Source: Pseudomonas extremorientalis (GTDB taxonomy: Bacteria > Pseudomonadota > Gammaproteobacteria > Pseudomonadales > Pseudomonadaceae). Taken from it: a stretch of DNA of 64,000 nt. The notes beneath the pieces were generated by a model. The model did not search any database, had not been told where the DNA came from, and was given only the letters and a program-made list of their open reading frames with translations. This document shows, piece by piece, positions 15,890-25,248 of the stretch. The DNA is taken from assembly GCF_001870465.1 (NCBI RefSeq), contig NZ_MDGK01000041.1, positions 124,001-188,000 of the forward strand, read 5' to 3'. Within the stretch, counting starts at the first letter, position 1; every line of letters starts with the position of its first letter. Both the position numbers and the translations under genes were made by a program.

Positions 15890-18547
15890 TCAGGCAAGGC
15901 TCTTACTGACCACCTCGAACACATCACTCGACAACTCACCGGACGCCAGAATGCGCTCCAGCTCGGCTTTCATCAGCGCCTGGCGCGCGCTGTCGTATTT
16001 GCGCCAGCGGGTCAGCGGCGCCAACTGGCGCGAAGCGATCTGCGGGTTCAAGCCATTCAACTGGATCACCAGGTCCGCCAGGAAGCGATAGCCCGAACCG
16101 TCCGCCGCGTGGAAGTTGATCAGGTTCTGCCCGGCAAAGGCACCGATCAAGGCGCGTACCTTGTTAGGGTTCTTGAGCGTGAACGCCGGGTGCTCCATCA
16201 ACGCCTTGACCCGCGCCAGCCCGCCCGGCAACGTGCTGCCAGCCTGCACGCTGAACCACTGGTCCATGACCAGCGGGTTGTCCTTGAAGTTCTCGGCAAA
16301 CACCGCCAACGCCTGTGCTTTCTCCGCCTCGAACGGCGAATTCACCAGCACCGCCAGCGCGGTCAGGCGCTCGGTCATGTTGTCGGCAGTGTCGAATTGC
16401 TCGATGGTCGCCGCCAACACTTCTGGCTTACCGCTGAGCATCAGGTACGACAGCGCGATGTTCTGCAACGCGCGACGGGCAAAGTGCTCGGCGGCCGCCA
16501 CGTACGGCGTTTGTCTGGACAGCTCTCGATTGGCCTGGTAACGCAACCACAGCGCCTCGTGCAGGTTGTCCGCCAGTTGCTTGCGCGCAAACTCACGGGC
16601 GGCGTGGATGGCATCCACATCCGCCACGTCGCTGATTTCGGTCAGGTAGGCTTCACCCGGCAACGACAGCATTTCCGCGACCATCGCCTGATCCAGGCTT
16701 TCATCACTCAGCACGCTGCGCAGCGCAGTGATCAAGCGCTGATCCATCTTCAAGGCCTGGCCCTGTTGATGCTGCTCAATCAACTCCTGCAGCACCTGCA
16801 CCGACAACTGCTGGCCGGCGTCCCAACGGTTGAAACCGTCACTGTCATGCTGCATCAGGAACATCAGTTGGTCGCGGCTGTACGGGAAGCTCAGCTTCAC
16901 CGGCGCCGAGAACCCGCGCAGCAGCGAAGGCAACGGCTGTTCGGCGATATCAACGAAGGTAAACGTCTGCTCGGCCTCGGTCACCGAAATCACCCGCGAC
17001 GTGCCTGCCGCAGCCGTCTCACCGGCCAGGCGCAAGGCAATGCCAGCGCCCTTCCCGTCCAGCAAGCCCAGCTCCACCGGAATTACGAACGGCAGTTTTT
17101 CCACCTTGTCCGGGGTTTGCGGGCAGCTCTGGCGGAAGGTCAGGCTGTAGGTTTTCGCCGCCGCATCGTAGGACTCGCTCACCGCCAGGCGCGGCGTACC
17201 GGCCTGGCTGTACCAGCGCTTGAACTGGGTCAGGTCGGCGCCGTTGGCGTCCTCCATGGCCTTGATGAAGTCGTCGCAGGTCACGGCCTGGCCGTCATGG
17301 CGTTCAAAGTACAGATCGCTGCCCTTGCGGAAGCCTTCGGCGCCGAGCAAGGTGTGGATCATGCCGACCACTTCCGAGCCCTTTTCGTACACGGTCAGGG
17401 TGTAGAAGTTGGAGATCTCGATGAAGCTGTCCGGGCGTACCGCGTGGGCCATCGGACCGGCGTCTTCGGCGAACTGATGGGTACGCAGGTACGCCACGTC
17501 CTGGATGCGCTTGACCGTGGCCGAGTTCATGTCGGCGGAGAATTGCGAGTCACGGTAAACGGTGAAGCCTTCCTTGAGCGACAGCTGGAACCAGTCGCGG
17601 CAGGTCACGCGGTTGCCCGACCAGTTATGGAAGTATTCATGGGCAACGATCGCCTCGACCCGCTGGTGCGCGGCGTCGGTGGCAGTTTCGGCACGGGCCA
17701 GCACGGCGCTGGAGTTGAAGATGTTGAGGCCCTTGTTTTCCATGGCGCCCATGTTGAAATCGTTCACCGCGACGATCATGAAGATGTCGAGGTCGTACTC
17801 ACGGCCATAGGTTTCTTCGTCCCAGCGCATGGACTTTTTCAGGCTGGTCATGGCGTGCTGGCACTTGTCGATGTTTTCCGGCTCGACGTAGATGCGCAGC
17901 GCCACGGTGCGGTCGGTCATGGTGGTGAAGGTATCTTCGACACACCACAGGTCGCCGGCCACCAGGGCGAACAGATAAGCCGGTTTCTTGAACGGATCTT
18001 CCCAGGTTGCCCAATGGCGGCCGTCCTCACCCGGACCGCTGGCGATCGGGTTGCCGTTGGACAGCAGGATCGGGTAGCGGTGCTGCTCGGCGATCACCGT
18101 GGTGGTGAAGGTGCTCATCACATCCGGGCGATCGAGGTAATAGGTGATCTTGCGAAAGCCCTCGGCCTCGCACTGGGTGCAGAACATGCTGCCGGACTTG
18201 TACAGGCCTTCCAGGGCAGTGTTGGTTTCCGGATGGATTTTTACCGTGGTATCCAGGGTAAACGTCGCGCTTTGCGGATGCACCGTCAGGTGGCTGTCGG
18301 TCAGCTCGTAGTCATCAGCGCTCAGTGCCTGATCGGCCAGGTTCACGCTCAACAGCTCCAGCTGCTGGCCGTCCAGCACCAACGGCGGCAAACTGGCGCC
18401 GCGCTCGGGATTGCGGCGCATCACCAGTTGCGCGTGGACCAGGCTGTGGTCCTCGAACAACTCGAAGGTCAGGTGGGTCTCGTCGATCAGGTAGTCCGGC
18501 GCCTGATAGTCCTTGAGGTAAATCATCTTCGGTTGTTCGGTGCGCAT
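15890..18547 (-). CDS. pepN: Aminopeptidase N (M1 zinc metallopeptidase)
   Basis: This 885-aa cytosolic exopeptidase removes N-terminal residues from peptides. GAMEN (in NMGAMENKGLNIF) binds the substrate N-terminus. The zinc site is HEYFHNW at about residues 300-306, with the distal Glu in LSLKEGFTVYRD. The bacterial M1 C-terminal helical domain runs to the end. I prefer ATG 18547 (MRTEQPKMIYL), which has AAGG 9 bases upstream; the in-frame ATG at 18556 would abut that ribosome site. It follows the DUF2797 gene on the same strand with a 13-base gap. Confidence 0.96.
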   Translation of the reverse strand: MRTEQPKMIYLKDYQAPDYLIDETHLTFELFEDHSLVHAQLVMRRNPERGASLPPLVLDGQQLELLSVNLADQALSADDYELTDSHLTVHPQSATFTLDTTVKIHPETNTALEGLYKSGSMFCTQCEAEGFRKITYYLDRPDVMSTFTTTVIAEQHRYPILLSNGNPIASGPGEDGRHWATWEDPFKKPAYLFALVAGDLWCVEDTFTTMTDRTVALRIYVEPENIDKCQHAMTSLKKSMRWDEETYGREYDLDIFMIVAVNDFNMGAMENKGLNIFNSSAVLARAETATDAAHQRVEAIVAHEYFHNWSGNRVTCRDWFQLSLKEGFTVYRDSQFSADMNSATVKRIQDVAYLRTHQFAEDAGPMAHAVRPDSFIEISNFYTLTVYEKGSEVVGMIHTLLGAEGFRKGSDLYFERHDGQAVTCDDFIKAMEDANGADLTQFKRWYSQAGTPRLAVSESYDAAAKTYSLTFRQSCPQTPDKVEKLPFVIPVELGLLDGKGAGIALRLAGETAAAGTSRVISVTEAEQTFTFVDIAEQPLPSLLRGFSAPVKLSFPYSRDQLMFLMQHDSDGFNRWDAGQQLSVQVLQELIEQHQQGQALKMDQRLITALRSVLSDESLDQAMVAEMLSLPGEAYLTEISDVADVDAIHAAREFARKQLADNLHEALWLRYQANRELSRQTPYVAAAEHFARRALQNIALSYLMLSGKPEVLAATIEQFDTADNMTERLTALAVLVNSPFEAEKAQALAVFAENFKDNPLVMDQWFSVQAGSTLPGGLARVKALMEHPAFTLKNPNKVRALIGAFAGQNLINFHAADGSGYRFLADLVIQLNGLNPQIASRQLAPLTRWRKYDSARQALMKAELERILASGELSSDVFEVVSKSLA

Positions 18548-18560
18548 GGGTGGCATCCTT

Positions 18561-19391
18561 CTACTGATGCACGGCGAGCTGGTAGGCCGTGTACTTACGA
18601 ATATTGATCACGCCGGTATCGAAGATCAGGTACTGGCCCTTGATCCCCAGCAGCGTGCCTTCGGCAATCGGGTTCTTGTCCAGGTTGAAGCTGACGATCT
18701 TCGCCGGATACTGCTCCACCGGGTAGCGGATTTCGAGCGGCTCGATGTCGGTGACCGGTTGGATGGCCTGCAGGCCAAAGCGTTCCTGCAAACCCAGCAG
18801 GCCGTCAGCACAGGCGGCGAACAGATGGTCACGCACCTGCTTGAGGTCGACGGACTGGGCGTCGCCCTTGAGCAGCGCACGCCAGTTGGTCTTGTCGGCC
18901 ACTTGGCTGCGGAACAGGTCTTCGACAAAACCGGACTGCTGGCGGGTAGCCACGCGCATGATCGGCAGCGCCTGGCTCGCGCCCTGGTCGAGCCAGCGTG
19001 TCGGCAACTGGGTGGCACGGGTGATGCCGACCTTGATGCCTGACGAGTTCGCCAGGTACACCACATGGTCGGTCATGCAGAATTTCTCGCCCCAGCCTGG
19101 ATCGCGGCAGGTGCCGGCGTCGTAATGGCAACGCTCGGGGCTCATGATGCACAGGTCACACTGGGCCAGCTTTGTCATGCACGGGTAGCAATACCCCTGG
19201 CTGAAGCTGGTCTTGGTCTTGCGGCCGCAATGGCTGCAATGGATGGCACCGAGGTATTCCAGGCGCACGTGGGTGCCGATCAACGGGTTGACCGGCACCT
19301 CGGCACTTCCTAAGCGAAACGCGTATTGAACGGTCGGCTCACCGAGTTGCGCCGACATCTTGCTGACTGCACCGCGACCGATTTCAATCAA
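18561..19391 (-). CDS. DUF2797 protein with zinc-ribbon-like cysteines
   Basis: This is a member of the DUF2797 family. The N-terminal third has closely spaced Cys pairs (CSHCGRK, CYPC, CDLC) followed by CHYDAGTCRDPGWGEKFC, suggesting bound zinc. The middle segment HVVYLANSSGIKVGITR resembles a GIY-YIG-type core (VYLANSSGIKVGIT), so a nucleic-acid role is possible but not shown. The start is uncertain. TTG 19391 overlaps the stop of the DUF1315 gene (TTGA) and gives 276 aa; ATG 19358 would give 265 aa. The coupled arrangement favours the former. Confidence 0.8.
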   Translation of the reverse strand: MIEIGRGAVSKMSAQLGEPTVQYAFRLGSAEVPVNPLIGTHVRLEYLGAIHCSHCGRKTKTSFSQGYCYPCMTKLAQCDLCIMSPERCHYDAGTCRDPGWGEKFCMTDHVVYLANSSGIKVGITRATQLPTRWLDQGASQALPIMRVATRQQSGFVEDLFRSQVADKTNWRALLKGDAQSVDLKQVRDHLFAACADGLLGLQERFGLQAIQPVTDIEPLEIRYPVEQYPAKIVSFNLDKNPIAEGTLLGIKGQYLIFDTGVINIRKYTAYQLAVHQ

Positions 19392-19648
19392 TGGATCGCA
19401 TCCGACTTGAACAGGATGTTCGGCACGGTGGTCGACTTCGACTGGCATTCCTGCGGGCCCATGTAGCCGGTGCGCTGGTCTTCCGGCAGGTTCTGGATTT
19501 CCCAGGCAATCACCGCCTGCAACGACAGCTCACGCTGTTCGGCAGTGAGCTTGCGGCCATCGGACCACTTGCCGATTTCCACGGCGAGCTTGAGGCTCTC
19601 GTAGATATCCGGGGTGATGTTTTCGATCATTTCAGCAAAAGAGGACAT
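19388..19648 (-). CDS. DUF1315 family protein (86 aa)
   Basis: A small acidic protein from ATG 19648 (MSSFAEMIENITPDIYESLK) to TGA 19388. AAGGAAGAG lies just upstream. It matches the DUF1315 (YeaC-like) family, typically about 90 aa, whose core is KLAVEIGKWSDGRKLT...QAVIAWE and a GYM segment near residues 61-63. There is no signal peptide. It is sandwiched between the rhomboid protease gene (14 bases upstream) and the DUF2797 gene (overlapping), within a minus-strand operon-like run. The function is unknown. Confidence 0.82.
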   Translation of the reverse strand: MSSFAEMIENITPDIYESLKLAVEIGKWSDGRKLTAEQRELSLQAVIAWEIQNLPEDQRTGYMGPQECQSKSTTVPNILFKSDAIH

Positions 19649-19662
19649 GAGGCTCTTCCTTA

Positions 19663-20532
19663 TCAAATAGACGATTTGCGACGGCTGTACAGCCCGCCCA
19701 GCAAACCTGTCAGGCAACCGATGACCAAGCCGCCGACATGGGCCGCGTTGGCGATTTCGCCGAAACCGATCATCGAGACCAGCCCCGACAGGCAGAGCAG
19801 CAGCCAGACCAGCATCATCACCAGTACCCCACGGGGCAGGCGATAGGCCGGGTTGGGCGACAGCAGTTGAAAAATCCAGCAATGCCCGAGCAGGCCATAC
19901 AACACGCCGGACAACCCACCGAACAGACCGGGGCCACCATAAGCGTATTGAGCGTAGTTGGAGACCAGGCTGAACAACAGGGTCAGGCCCAGCAAGTTGA
20001 TACTGCCCTGGCGCGCCTCTATGCGCCGGCCCAACTCCCAGTACCACATGCCATTCATGGCCAGGTGCAGGATGCCGAAGTGGATCAGCATCGGCGTGAC
20101 CAACCGCCACCACTGCCCCGCCGCCAGACTGTCGGCCAGCGGCGTGAACTGGATGTACTCGCCGATAATGCGAAACTGCAGGAATGTCAGCCAGCTCATG
20201 GCTTGCAGGTTTTCACCGAGCAAGGTCACCGCGCCGACGATGATGCTTGCCAGCAACACCAGTGCGGTCAATGGGCTGTGCCGCAGTTGCTGGACAAATC
20301 CAGGGCGCCTGGTCGCTGCCTGTTCGGGAATATCCAGTTGCCGGTCCGGGTCACCGGCGGGAAAGCGCTGGTACAGCACGCGCACGTCGTCGCTGATGGT
20401 CTCGGGCACCCATAACACTTGCTCCCCGGCCTCTTCACTGACGCGATGGGGCACCTGCATGCGGTGCAGCAGTTGGATAAAGCCGCCCAGGTCCACACTC
20501 AGTGGCAGGCGCAATACGGCCACAGTACTCAT
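19663..20532 (-). CDS. Rhomboid-family intramembrane serine protease
   Basis: This 289-aa inner-membrane protein has a cytosolic N-terminal domain of about 85 residues (as in GlpG) and then six or so membrane helices. The catalytic dyad is present: Ser208 in the GLSG motif (FGGLSGVLYG) and His265 in NAAHVGGLVIG. The oxyanion/HxxxN region is HLAMNGMWYWELGRRIE, with His and Asn. Rhomboids cut transmembrane substrates near the outer membrane leaflet. Its first four bases overlap the end of the metallophosphoesterase gene. Confidence 0.93.
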   Translation of the reverse strand: MSTVAVLRLPLSVDLGGFIQLLHRMQVPHRVSEEAGEQVLWVPETISDDVRVLYQRFPAGDPDRQLDIPEQAATRRPGFVQQLRHSPLTALVLLASIIVGAVTLLGENLQAMSWLTFLQFRIIGEYIQFTPLADSLAAGQWWRLVTPMLIHFGILHLAMNGMWYWELGRRIEARQGSINLLGLTLLFSLVSNYAQYAYGGPGLFGGLSGVLYGLLGHCWIFQLLSPNPAYRLPRGVLVMMLVWLLLCLSGLVSMIGFGEIANAAHVGGLVIGCLTGLLGGLYSRRKSSI

Positions 20533-21500
20533 TGGATGACCTCGGGCCGCTCAACGTCGACCCAGACGAATTTATTCGGGTCCAGTCGCGTTTCCTGATC
20601 CAGGCGGTACGCCACCAGCTTGCCGTACAGCACCGCGCTGTAGTCCAGGCAGGCCAGGTTCGGGCGGATCGGCGCCGGTTTGCCGCTGCGCCAGTAGTGC
20701 CCGACGAACAACAACGGTTCGTCGACGCCGTAGCGCAGCAGGGAATTCTTTTCGGTGGACGACAACGGTGTACGCGCCACCGGCTCGGGCAGTGCATCGG
20801 GCTGGAACACGATATCGCCGTAGGTCTTGGGGTCGTCTTCCCAGAACTTGGTGCGGAAGAACGAGCGCGTCAGGCCATCGCCACCGGTCAACGTGAGGCC
20901 GTCCGGCAAACGCATGTCGGTGCCGCGCAACAGGCGGTCGAACGCATTGCAGGCAAAACTGCCTGGCACGGCGGCGGCCTGCAGGAAGTGCTGGTCGATG
21001 CAGCCGTCCGGGAAGGTGCCACGCAGCGGCTGGATAAAGCCATCATCCCAGCACGCATGCACCACGCGGAAGCGCCCGGCATCGACAAACAGCGGCATGT
21101 CGTAGAACCAGCCGAGGAAATCGTGCCAGTCGGCCGGGTGATGTTCGAACTGGGTCAGGGTCTCGTGGATCAACCGCGCATGCCGTGGGTTGTGCTCACG
21201 CACGAACTGCCTGCCACTGCCCGGCGGTGCCGGTGTGGTCCAGCCCAGGGCGTTGAACTCGTGGTTGCCCATGATGCACAGCGCCTGGCCGGCCTCGGTC
21301 ATGTCGTGGACGATATGCAGCGCCTCGCGGATGCGCGGGCCACGGTCGATGATATCGCCGAGGAACACCGCCATACGCGTTGGATGGCGCCAGGTGCCGC
21401 CCTGCTTGTGGTAGCCCAACAGGTCGAGCAAGTGCTCAAGGGTATGGGCGCAACCGTGCACGTCACCAATCAGGTCGTAGCTACGCGCGGGATCGAGCAT
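20529..21500 (-). CDS. Calcineurin-like metallophosphoesterase
   Basis: This 323-aa protein starts at ATG 21500, which shares one base with the nadK stop (TGATG). Metal-binding motifs appear in order: GDVHGCAHTLE (12-22), GDIIDRGPR, and GNHEFNALGW. A long C-terminal part ending FVWVDVERPE follows. It belongs to the PPP-type/ApaH-like branch acting on phosphoesters. A diadenosine-polyphosphatase or protein-phosphatase role cannot be chosen from sequence. Coupling to nadK is conserved-looking and may reflect shared expression only. Confidence 0.88.
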   Translation of the reverse strand: MLDPARSYDLIGDVHGCAHTLEHLLDLLGYHKQGGTWRHPTRMAVFLGDIIDRGPRIREALHIVHDMTEAGQALCIMGNHEFNALGWTTPAPPGSGRQFVREHNPRHARLIHETLTQFEHHPADWHDFLGWFYDMPLFVDAGRFRVVHACWDDGFIQPLRGTFPDGCIDQHFLQAAAVPGSFACNAFDRLLRGTDMRLPDGLTLTGGDGLTRSFFRTKFWEDDPKTYGDIVFQPDALPEPVARTPLSSTEKNSLLRYGVDEPLLFVGHYWRSGKPAPIRPNLACLDYSAVLYGKLVAYRLDQETRLDPNKFVWVDVERPEVIQ

Positions 21501-22390
21501 CAGTCGCCTCCACCCCCCAAGCGGCTGCCCCAGCCCAGCTTGGTGCGGCACACTTCGTAGTAGTTGTGGTCCAGCGGGTGGATCAACCGCAACTTCTGTG
21601 CCTTCTTGCTCACGGTGATGGTGTCACCGGGGGCGCAGGTGAAATGGTTCTGCCCGTCACACGAGACCTGCGGGTAGATCTGCATATCTTTGGACACCAC
21701 GATTTTCAGTTCACTGTTGCCGTCGACCACAATCGGCCGGCTCGACAACATATGGGGATACATCGGCACGATCACAATGGCATCCAGCTTGGGATGCATG
21801 ATCGGGCCACCCGCCGACAGCGCGTAGGCGGTGGAGCCGGTAGGCGTGGCAACGATCAGGCCGTCGGCCTTCTGGCTGCACACGAACTGACCGTCGATAT
21901 ACAGTTCGAACTCGATCATCCGCGTGGACTTGCCGGGGTGCAGCACCACGTCATTGAGCGCATCGCCCTGGCCGATGGCTTCGCCGTGGCGGCGCACTTC
22001 TGCCTGCAGCAGGAAGCGGTTCTCCACCAGGTAATGACCGTCGAGCACCTTGGCCACTTCGACTTCCAGCTCATCCGGGCGGATATCGGTGAGGAACCCC
22101 AGGCTGCCCCGGTTGATCCCCAGCACCGGCACGTTATGTCGCGCCAGGGCACGGGCCGCGCCGAGCAGGCTGCCGTCGCCGCCGACCACGATGACCATGT
22201 CGCAGACTTCACCGAGCATCTTGCGCGACGAGGTCTGCAGGCCGTGGCCCGGCAGGATTTCAGCGATGGTGTCTTCGAGGATCACATGCAGGTGACGCTC
22301 CAGCAGGAATTTTTTCAGCCGGCGGACGGTGTCCAACACCTGGGTACTGCCCAGGCGACCGATAATGCCGATATTGCGAAATTGCTCCAT
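21500..22390 (-). CDS. nadK: NAD kinase
   Basis: This 296-aa enzyme phosphorylates NAD+ to NADP+ using ATP. The family GGDG motif is at residues 70-73 (VVGGDGSLLGAAR), followed by NRGSLGFLTDI and the NAD-binding SAGGPIMHP segment. I chose ATG 22390 (MEQFRNIGIIGRLG), preceded by CAGGAGC; the longer frame from 22489 adds residues not typical of the family. It is the first gene of the run leading to the phosphoesterase, the rhomboid and the DUF genes. Confidence 0.95.
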   Translation of the reverse strand: MEQFRNIGIIGRLGSTQVLDTVRRLKKFLLERHLHVILEDTIAEILPGHGLQTSSRKMLGEVCDMVIVVGGDGSLLGAARALARHNVPVLGINRGSLGFLTDIRPDELEVEVAKVLDGHYLVENRFLLQAEVRRHGEAIGQGDALNDVVLHPGKSTRMIEFELYIDGQFVCSQKADGLIVATPTGSTAYALSAGGPIMHPKLDAIVIVPMYPHMLSSRPIVVDGNSELKIVVSKDMQIYPQVSCDGQNHFTCAPGDTITVSKKAQKLRLIHPLDHNYYEVCRTKLGWGSRLGGGGD

Positions 22391-22535
22391 GGGGCTCCTG
22401 CGGGATGTGGAGTGTGGCAAAAAAGAACGATTATGGGCGAAAGGCCGTCTCAGGCAAAATCCTTTGTCGCCGTGAAGCCTTGATGACAACGGTTCTCAGC
22501 CACCTTCAGCGCAGTTAAAAGGCTATGCTCGGACC

Positions 22536-23483
22536 ATGACTGTGTTCCCCGATCTGCACAACCTGCCCCGCCAGCTGCGCCACCCTGAGGTGCGCGACCT
22601 GGCGTGGGTGATGCTCGCCCCGCCGATGCTCGCGCAAACGCCATGGCCGCAACGTCACCCGCTGGCCGGCAGCGACTGGGTGCAGGCGCCGCATCTGCTG
22701 GAACGCTGGCTACGCCAACTGGACCAGGACAGCAGCGCCTTGCAGCAGTGGCTGAGCCTGTCACGTACGCGTCGCCTGGGCCTGTATTACGAACGCCTGT
22801 GGCAGTTTGCGGTGCAGCATGCGCCGGGCGTGGAATTGCTGGCCGCCAACCTGCCGATCCGCCGTGCCGGGCACACCCTCGGCGAGCTGGACATGTTGCT
22901 GCGCGACCGCGATGGCGTGCATCACCTGGAACTGGCGATCAAGCTGTATCTGGGCCCGCAGGACGGTAATGGCCAGGACACTGCGCAATGGCTCGGCCCG
23001 GGCTGTCATGATCGACTGGACCGCAAGCTGGCGCATCTGGCCCAACATCAGTTGCCGATATCGGCGCGAGAGGAGAGCCGTGAAGTGCTGGCCGCGTTGG
23101 ATGTGCAGCAGTTTGATGCGCATTTGTGGCTGGGCGGCTACCTGCTCTACCCCTGGCCCGGCCAGGCTATGGCTCCCAGTGGCGCGCATCCGCAGCATTT
23201 GCGTGGGCGCTGGTTGCATCAGCGTGACTGGCAGGCGTTTGTCAGCCTCAGCCAACCGGGCCGTTGGCAGCCCCTGCCCCGGCATGCCTGGCTGGCGCCG
23301 GCGCACTACCCCACGGAAGAAGTGTGGAGCGAAGAACAGATGCACGGTTGGCTGGCCGAGCTGGACCCGATGGCTCCGGCGCAGCTGCTGGTGCGGCTGG
23401 TGCAGGTGGGTGAAGATTGGGAGGAAGCCGAGCGGTTGTTTCTGGTGGCGGATCTTTGGCCGAATGTGCCGGGGGCGGGCTGA
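22536..23483 (+). CDS. DUF1853 family protein
   Basis: This 315-aa soluble protein matches the DUF1853 family in layout: an N-terminal RHPEVRDLAWVMLAPP segment, LSRTRRLGLYYERLWQF, and a nuclease-like core, GELDMLLRDRDGVHHLELAIKLYL. In that core an Asp, Glu and Lys are spaced as in PD-(D/E)xK enzymes. Nuclease activity is therefore a reasonable guess but not demonstrated. The gene is divergent from nadK and converges on the VWA gene across a REP doublet. Confidence 0.82.
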   Translation: MTVFPDLHNLPRQLRHPEVRDLAWVMLAPPMLAQTPWPQRHPLAGSDWVQAPHLLERWLRQLDQDSSALQQWLSLSRTRRLGLYYERLWQFAVQHAPGVELLAANLPIRRAGHTLGELDMLLRDRDGVHHLELAIKLYLGPQDGNGQDTAQWLGPGCHDRLDRKLAHLAQHQLPISAREESREVLAALDVQQFDAHLWLGGYLLYPWPGQAMAPSGAHPQHLRGRWLHQRDWQAFVSLSQPGRWQPLPRHAWLAPAHYPTEEVWSEEQMHGWLAELDPMAPAQLLVRLVQVGEDWEEAERLFLVADLWPNVPGAG

Positions 23484-23509
23484 GGTTTTGTCGTGAATGT
23501 CAGGGCCTC

Positions 23510-23574
23510 ATCGGGGGCAAGCCCCCTCCCACAGGGGAATGCATTCCCAATGTGGGAGGGGGCTTGCCCCCGAT
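23510..23574. repeat. REP doublet (REPIN) between DUF1853 and VWA genes
   Basis: Two inverted copies of the ATCGGGGGCAAGCCCCCTCCC unit face each other around GGGGAATGCATTCCC, forming a long hairpin. The same unit recurs at 53.5 and 58.1 kb. This is typical of P. fluorescens-group REP elements. Confidence 0.88.
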
Positions 23575-23590
23575 AGCGGTTGCCCAGGCA

Positions 23591-24322
23591 CTACAGCTGA
23601 TCGATATGCCGATACTCCAACTGCAACCTCATTGCCAACAGCTGGGACCGACCTAGCCTGATCGGCCCACGCTCGATATCCACCAGCAGGCCCGGGCACT
23701 CCAACAGCGGCAGCCCATTAATGTCCTTGAGGCGCCCGTCGGTAATCACCAGCAGCCGCTGCTGTTCGGCCGGATACCGTTTGCGCCGCACCGTCAACCA
23801 GTCCCCCGCCTCGGTGAGTGCCGCCAGCAATGGCGTACCGCCGCCCGCGCCCAACTGTTCCAGCCAACCCGCCAAGCCCTTGGCCGCTTTCAACCCCTGC
23901 ACCTGCCACTTCGGCGCCTGCCCGCTGGCCGTCAACAGTGCCATGCGCGACCGGTGGCGGTAGGCGTCGTCAAACAACTGCGCCAACAAGCCCTTGGCGT
24001 CGGAGAGCGCTCGATGTCGTCGGGTGGACGCCGACGCATCGACAATCACCAACCACAGCTCATGGGCCGCACGACTGCGCAGGTGAAACAGCAAGTCCTC
24101 TCGCGTTTGCGGCCGACCGCCGAGCAAGGTGCCCGGCCAGTTGATCGCGCCCTGCTTCGCGCTGCGAGCCTTGCCTTGCCTGCCGTTGCCTAGTCGCCCT
24201 GCCTTGGGTCGCGCATCCGCCCCCGCGTCAGGTCGAGGGCGAATGCCTAGGGCTTTTTTGGCCAGGCGGGCACTTCTCGGCGTGCGCCCGTGGGCAGCGC
24301 CGGTGCGGGCATATCGCCCCAT
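23591..24322 (-). CDS. ChlD/BchD-like VWA-domain protein (chelatase subunit)
   Basis: This 243-aa protein has a basic, low-complexity N-terminus (residues 1-60) and then a von Willebrand A domain whose MIDAS motif is VDASAST (DxSxS, 95-99), followed by GGGTPLLAALTEAGDW. That order is the C-terminal half of magnesium-chelatase D subunits. Its start lies inside the preceding ATPase gene (76-base overlap), so the exact start is uncertain. With the ChlI-like ATPase and CobN it probably forms the aerobic cobaltochelatase, standing in for CobS/CobT. Confidence 0.85.
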   Translation of the reverse strand: MGRYARTGAAHGRTPRSARLAKKALGIRPRPDAGADARPKAGRLGNGRQGKARSAKQGAINWPGTLLGGRPQTREDLLFHLRSRAAHELWLVIVDASASTRRHRALSDAKGLLAQLFDDAYRHRSRMALLTASGQAPKWQVQGLKAAKGLAGWLEQLGAGGGTPLLAALTEAGDWLTVRRKRYPAEQQRLLVITDGRLKDINGLPLLECPGLLVDIERGPIRLGRSQLLAMRLQLEYRHIDQL

Positions 24323-25248
24323 TGGCCTTGACCGGGCGAGGTGTCGGAGGGTTTCGGCGACGGCCCTTCGCTCGGCGGGCTGGCCGGTGAAGGAGACTGT
24401 TCCTGACGGCGATGGCGAAGAGCGAATTCAGCAACCGCTTGGATATCTTCCTCGGCAATGGCACTGGCTCCCCGCCAAGCGGCATGAGCCCTGGCACCGC
24501 GCAACCAGACAAGGTCCGCACGCAGGCCATCGACCCCCGCCGCAAAGCAGCGCTCGGTGATCTGCGCCAGTGCAAGGTCGTCCAGTGCAATGCTGTCGAG
24601 CCGCGCCCGTGCCTGGGTGCAGCGCTCGCGCAATGCCGCTTGCGGCGCATCCCACTGGGCGCAAAAGGCAACAGGGTCGCTGTCGAAATCCAGGCGACGC
24701 CGGATGATCTGCCCACGCTCGGCCGGCAAGGTCTGCCCGCTCAAGGCCACATTGAAACCGAAGCGATCGAGCAGTTGCGGGCGCAACTCGCCCTCCTCCG
24801 GGTTCATGGTGCCGATCAGCACGAAGCGCGCCGAATGGCGATGGGAAATGCCATCGCGCTCGATCAGGTTGGTGCCGCTGGCGGCCACATCCAGCAGCAG
24901 GTCCACCAGATGGTCGGGCAGCAAATTGACTTCATCGACGTACAGCACGCCACCGTCGGCCTTGGCCAATACACCGGGGGAGAATTGCGCCCGGCCTTCG
25001 CCCAATGCGGCGTCCAGGTCCAGCGTGCCGACCAGGCGCTCTTCAGTGGCGCCCAAGGGCAAGGTCACGAACTGACCACTGGCCAGCAGGTCGGCCAGAC
25101 CCCGCGCCAGGGTGGACTTGGCCATGCCGCGCGGGCCTTCGATCAGCACACCGCCAATCTTCGGGTCGATAGCGGTCAGGCACAGCGCCAGTTTCAGGTC
25201 ATCGGCGCCGACCACGGCGGACAGCGGGAAATGGGGAATATCAGTCAT
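24247..25248 (-). CDS. ChlI/BchI-like AAA+ ATPase (cobalt chelatase motor subunit)
   Basis: This 333-aa AAA+ ATPase has Walker A GPRGMAKST (38-46) and Walker B GVLYVDEVNLLPDHLVDLLLD, with the sensor region TMNPEEGELRPQLLDRFG. These are hallmark residues of magnesium-chelatase I subunits. The C-terminal 40 residues are Pro/Ser-rich and probably link to the VWA partner. ATG 25248 shares its first base with the cobN stop (TGATG), so the two are translationally coupled. The role is ATP-driven cobalt insertion with CobN (context inference). Confidence 0.9.
   Translation of the reverse strand: MTDIPHFPLSAVVGADDLKLALCLTAIDPKIGGVLIEGPRGMAKSTLARGLADLLASGQFVTLPLGATEERLVGTLDLDAALGEGRAQFSPGVLAKADGGVLYVDEVNLLPDHLVDLLLDVAASGTNLIERDGISHRHSARFVLIGTMNPEEGELRPQLLDRFGFNVALSGQTLPAERGQIIRRRLDFDSDPVAFCAQWDAPQAALRERCTQARARLDSIALDDLALAQITERCFAAGVDGLRADLVWLRGARAHAAWRGASAIAEEDIQAVAEFALRHRRQEQSPSPASPPSEGPSPKPSDTSPGQGQWGDMPAPALPTGARREVPAWPKKP

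Noticed and set aside
16109..18607. 832-codon open frame on the plus strand
   Set aside because: It lies antisense to pepN and has a His/Arg/Gln/Leu-rich translation without domains, while pepN shows full M1 motifs.
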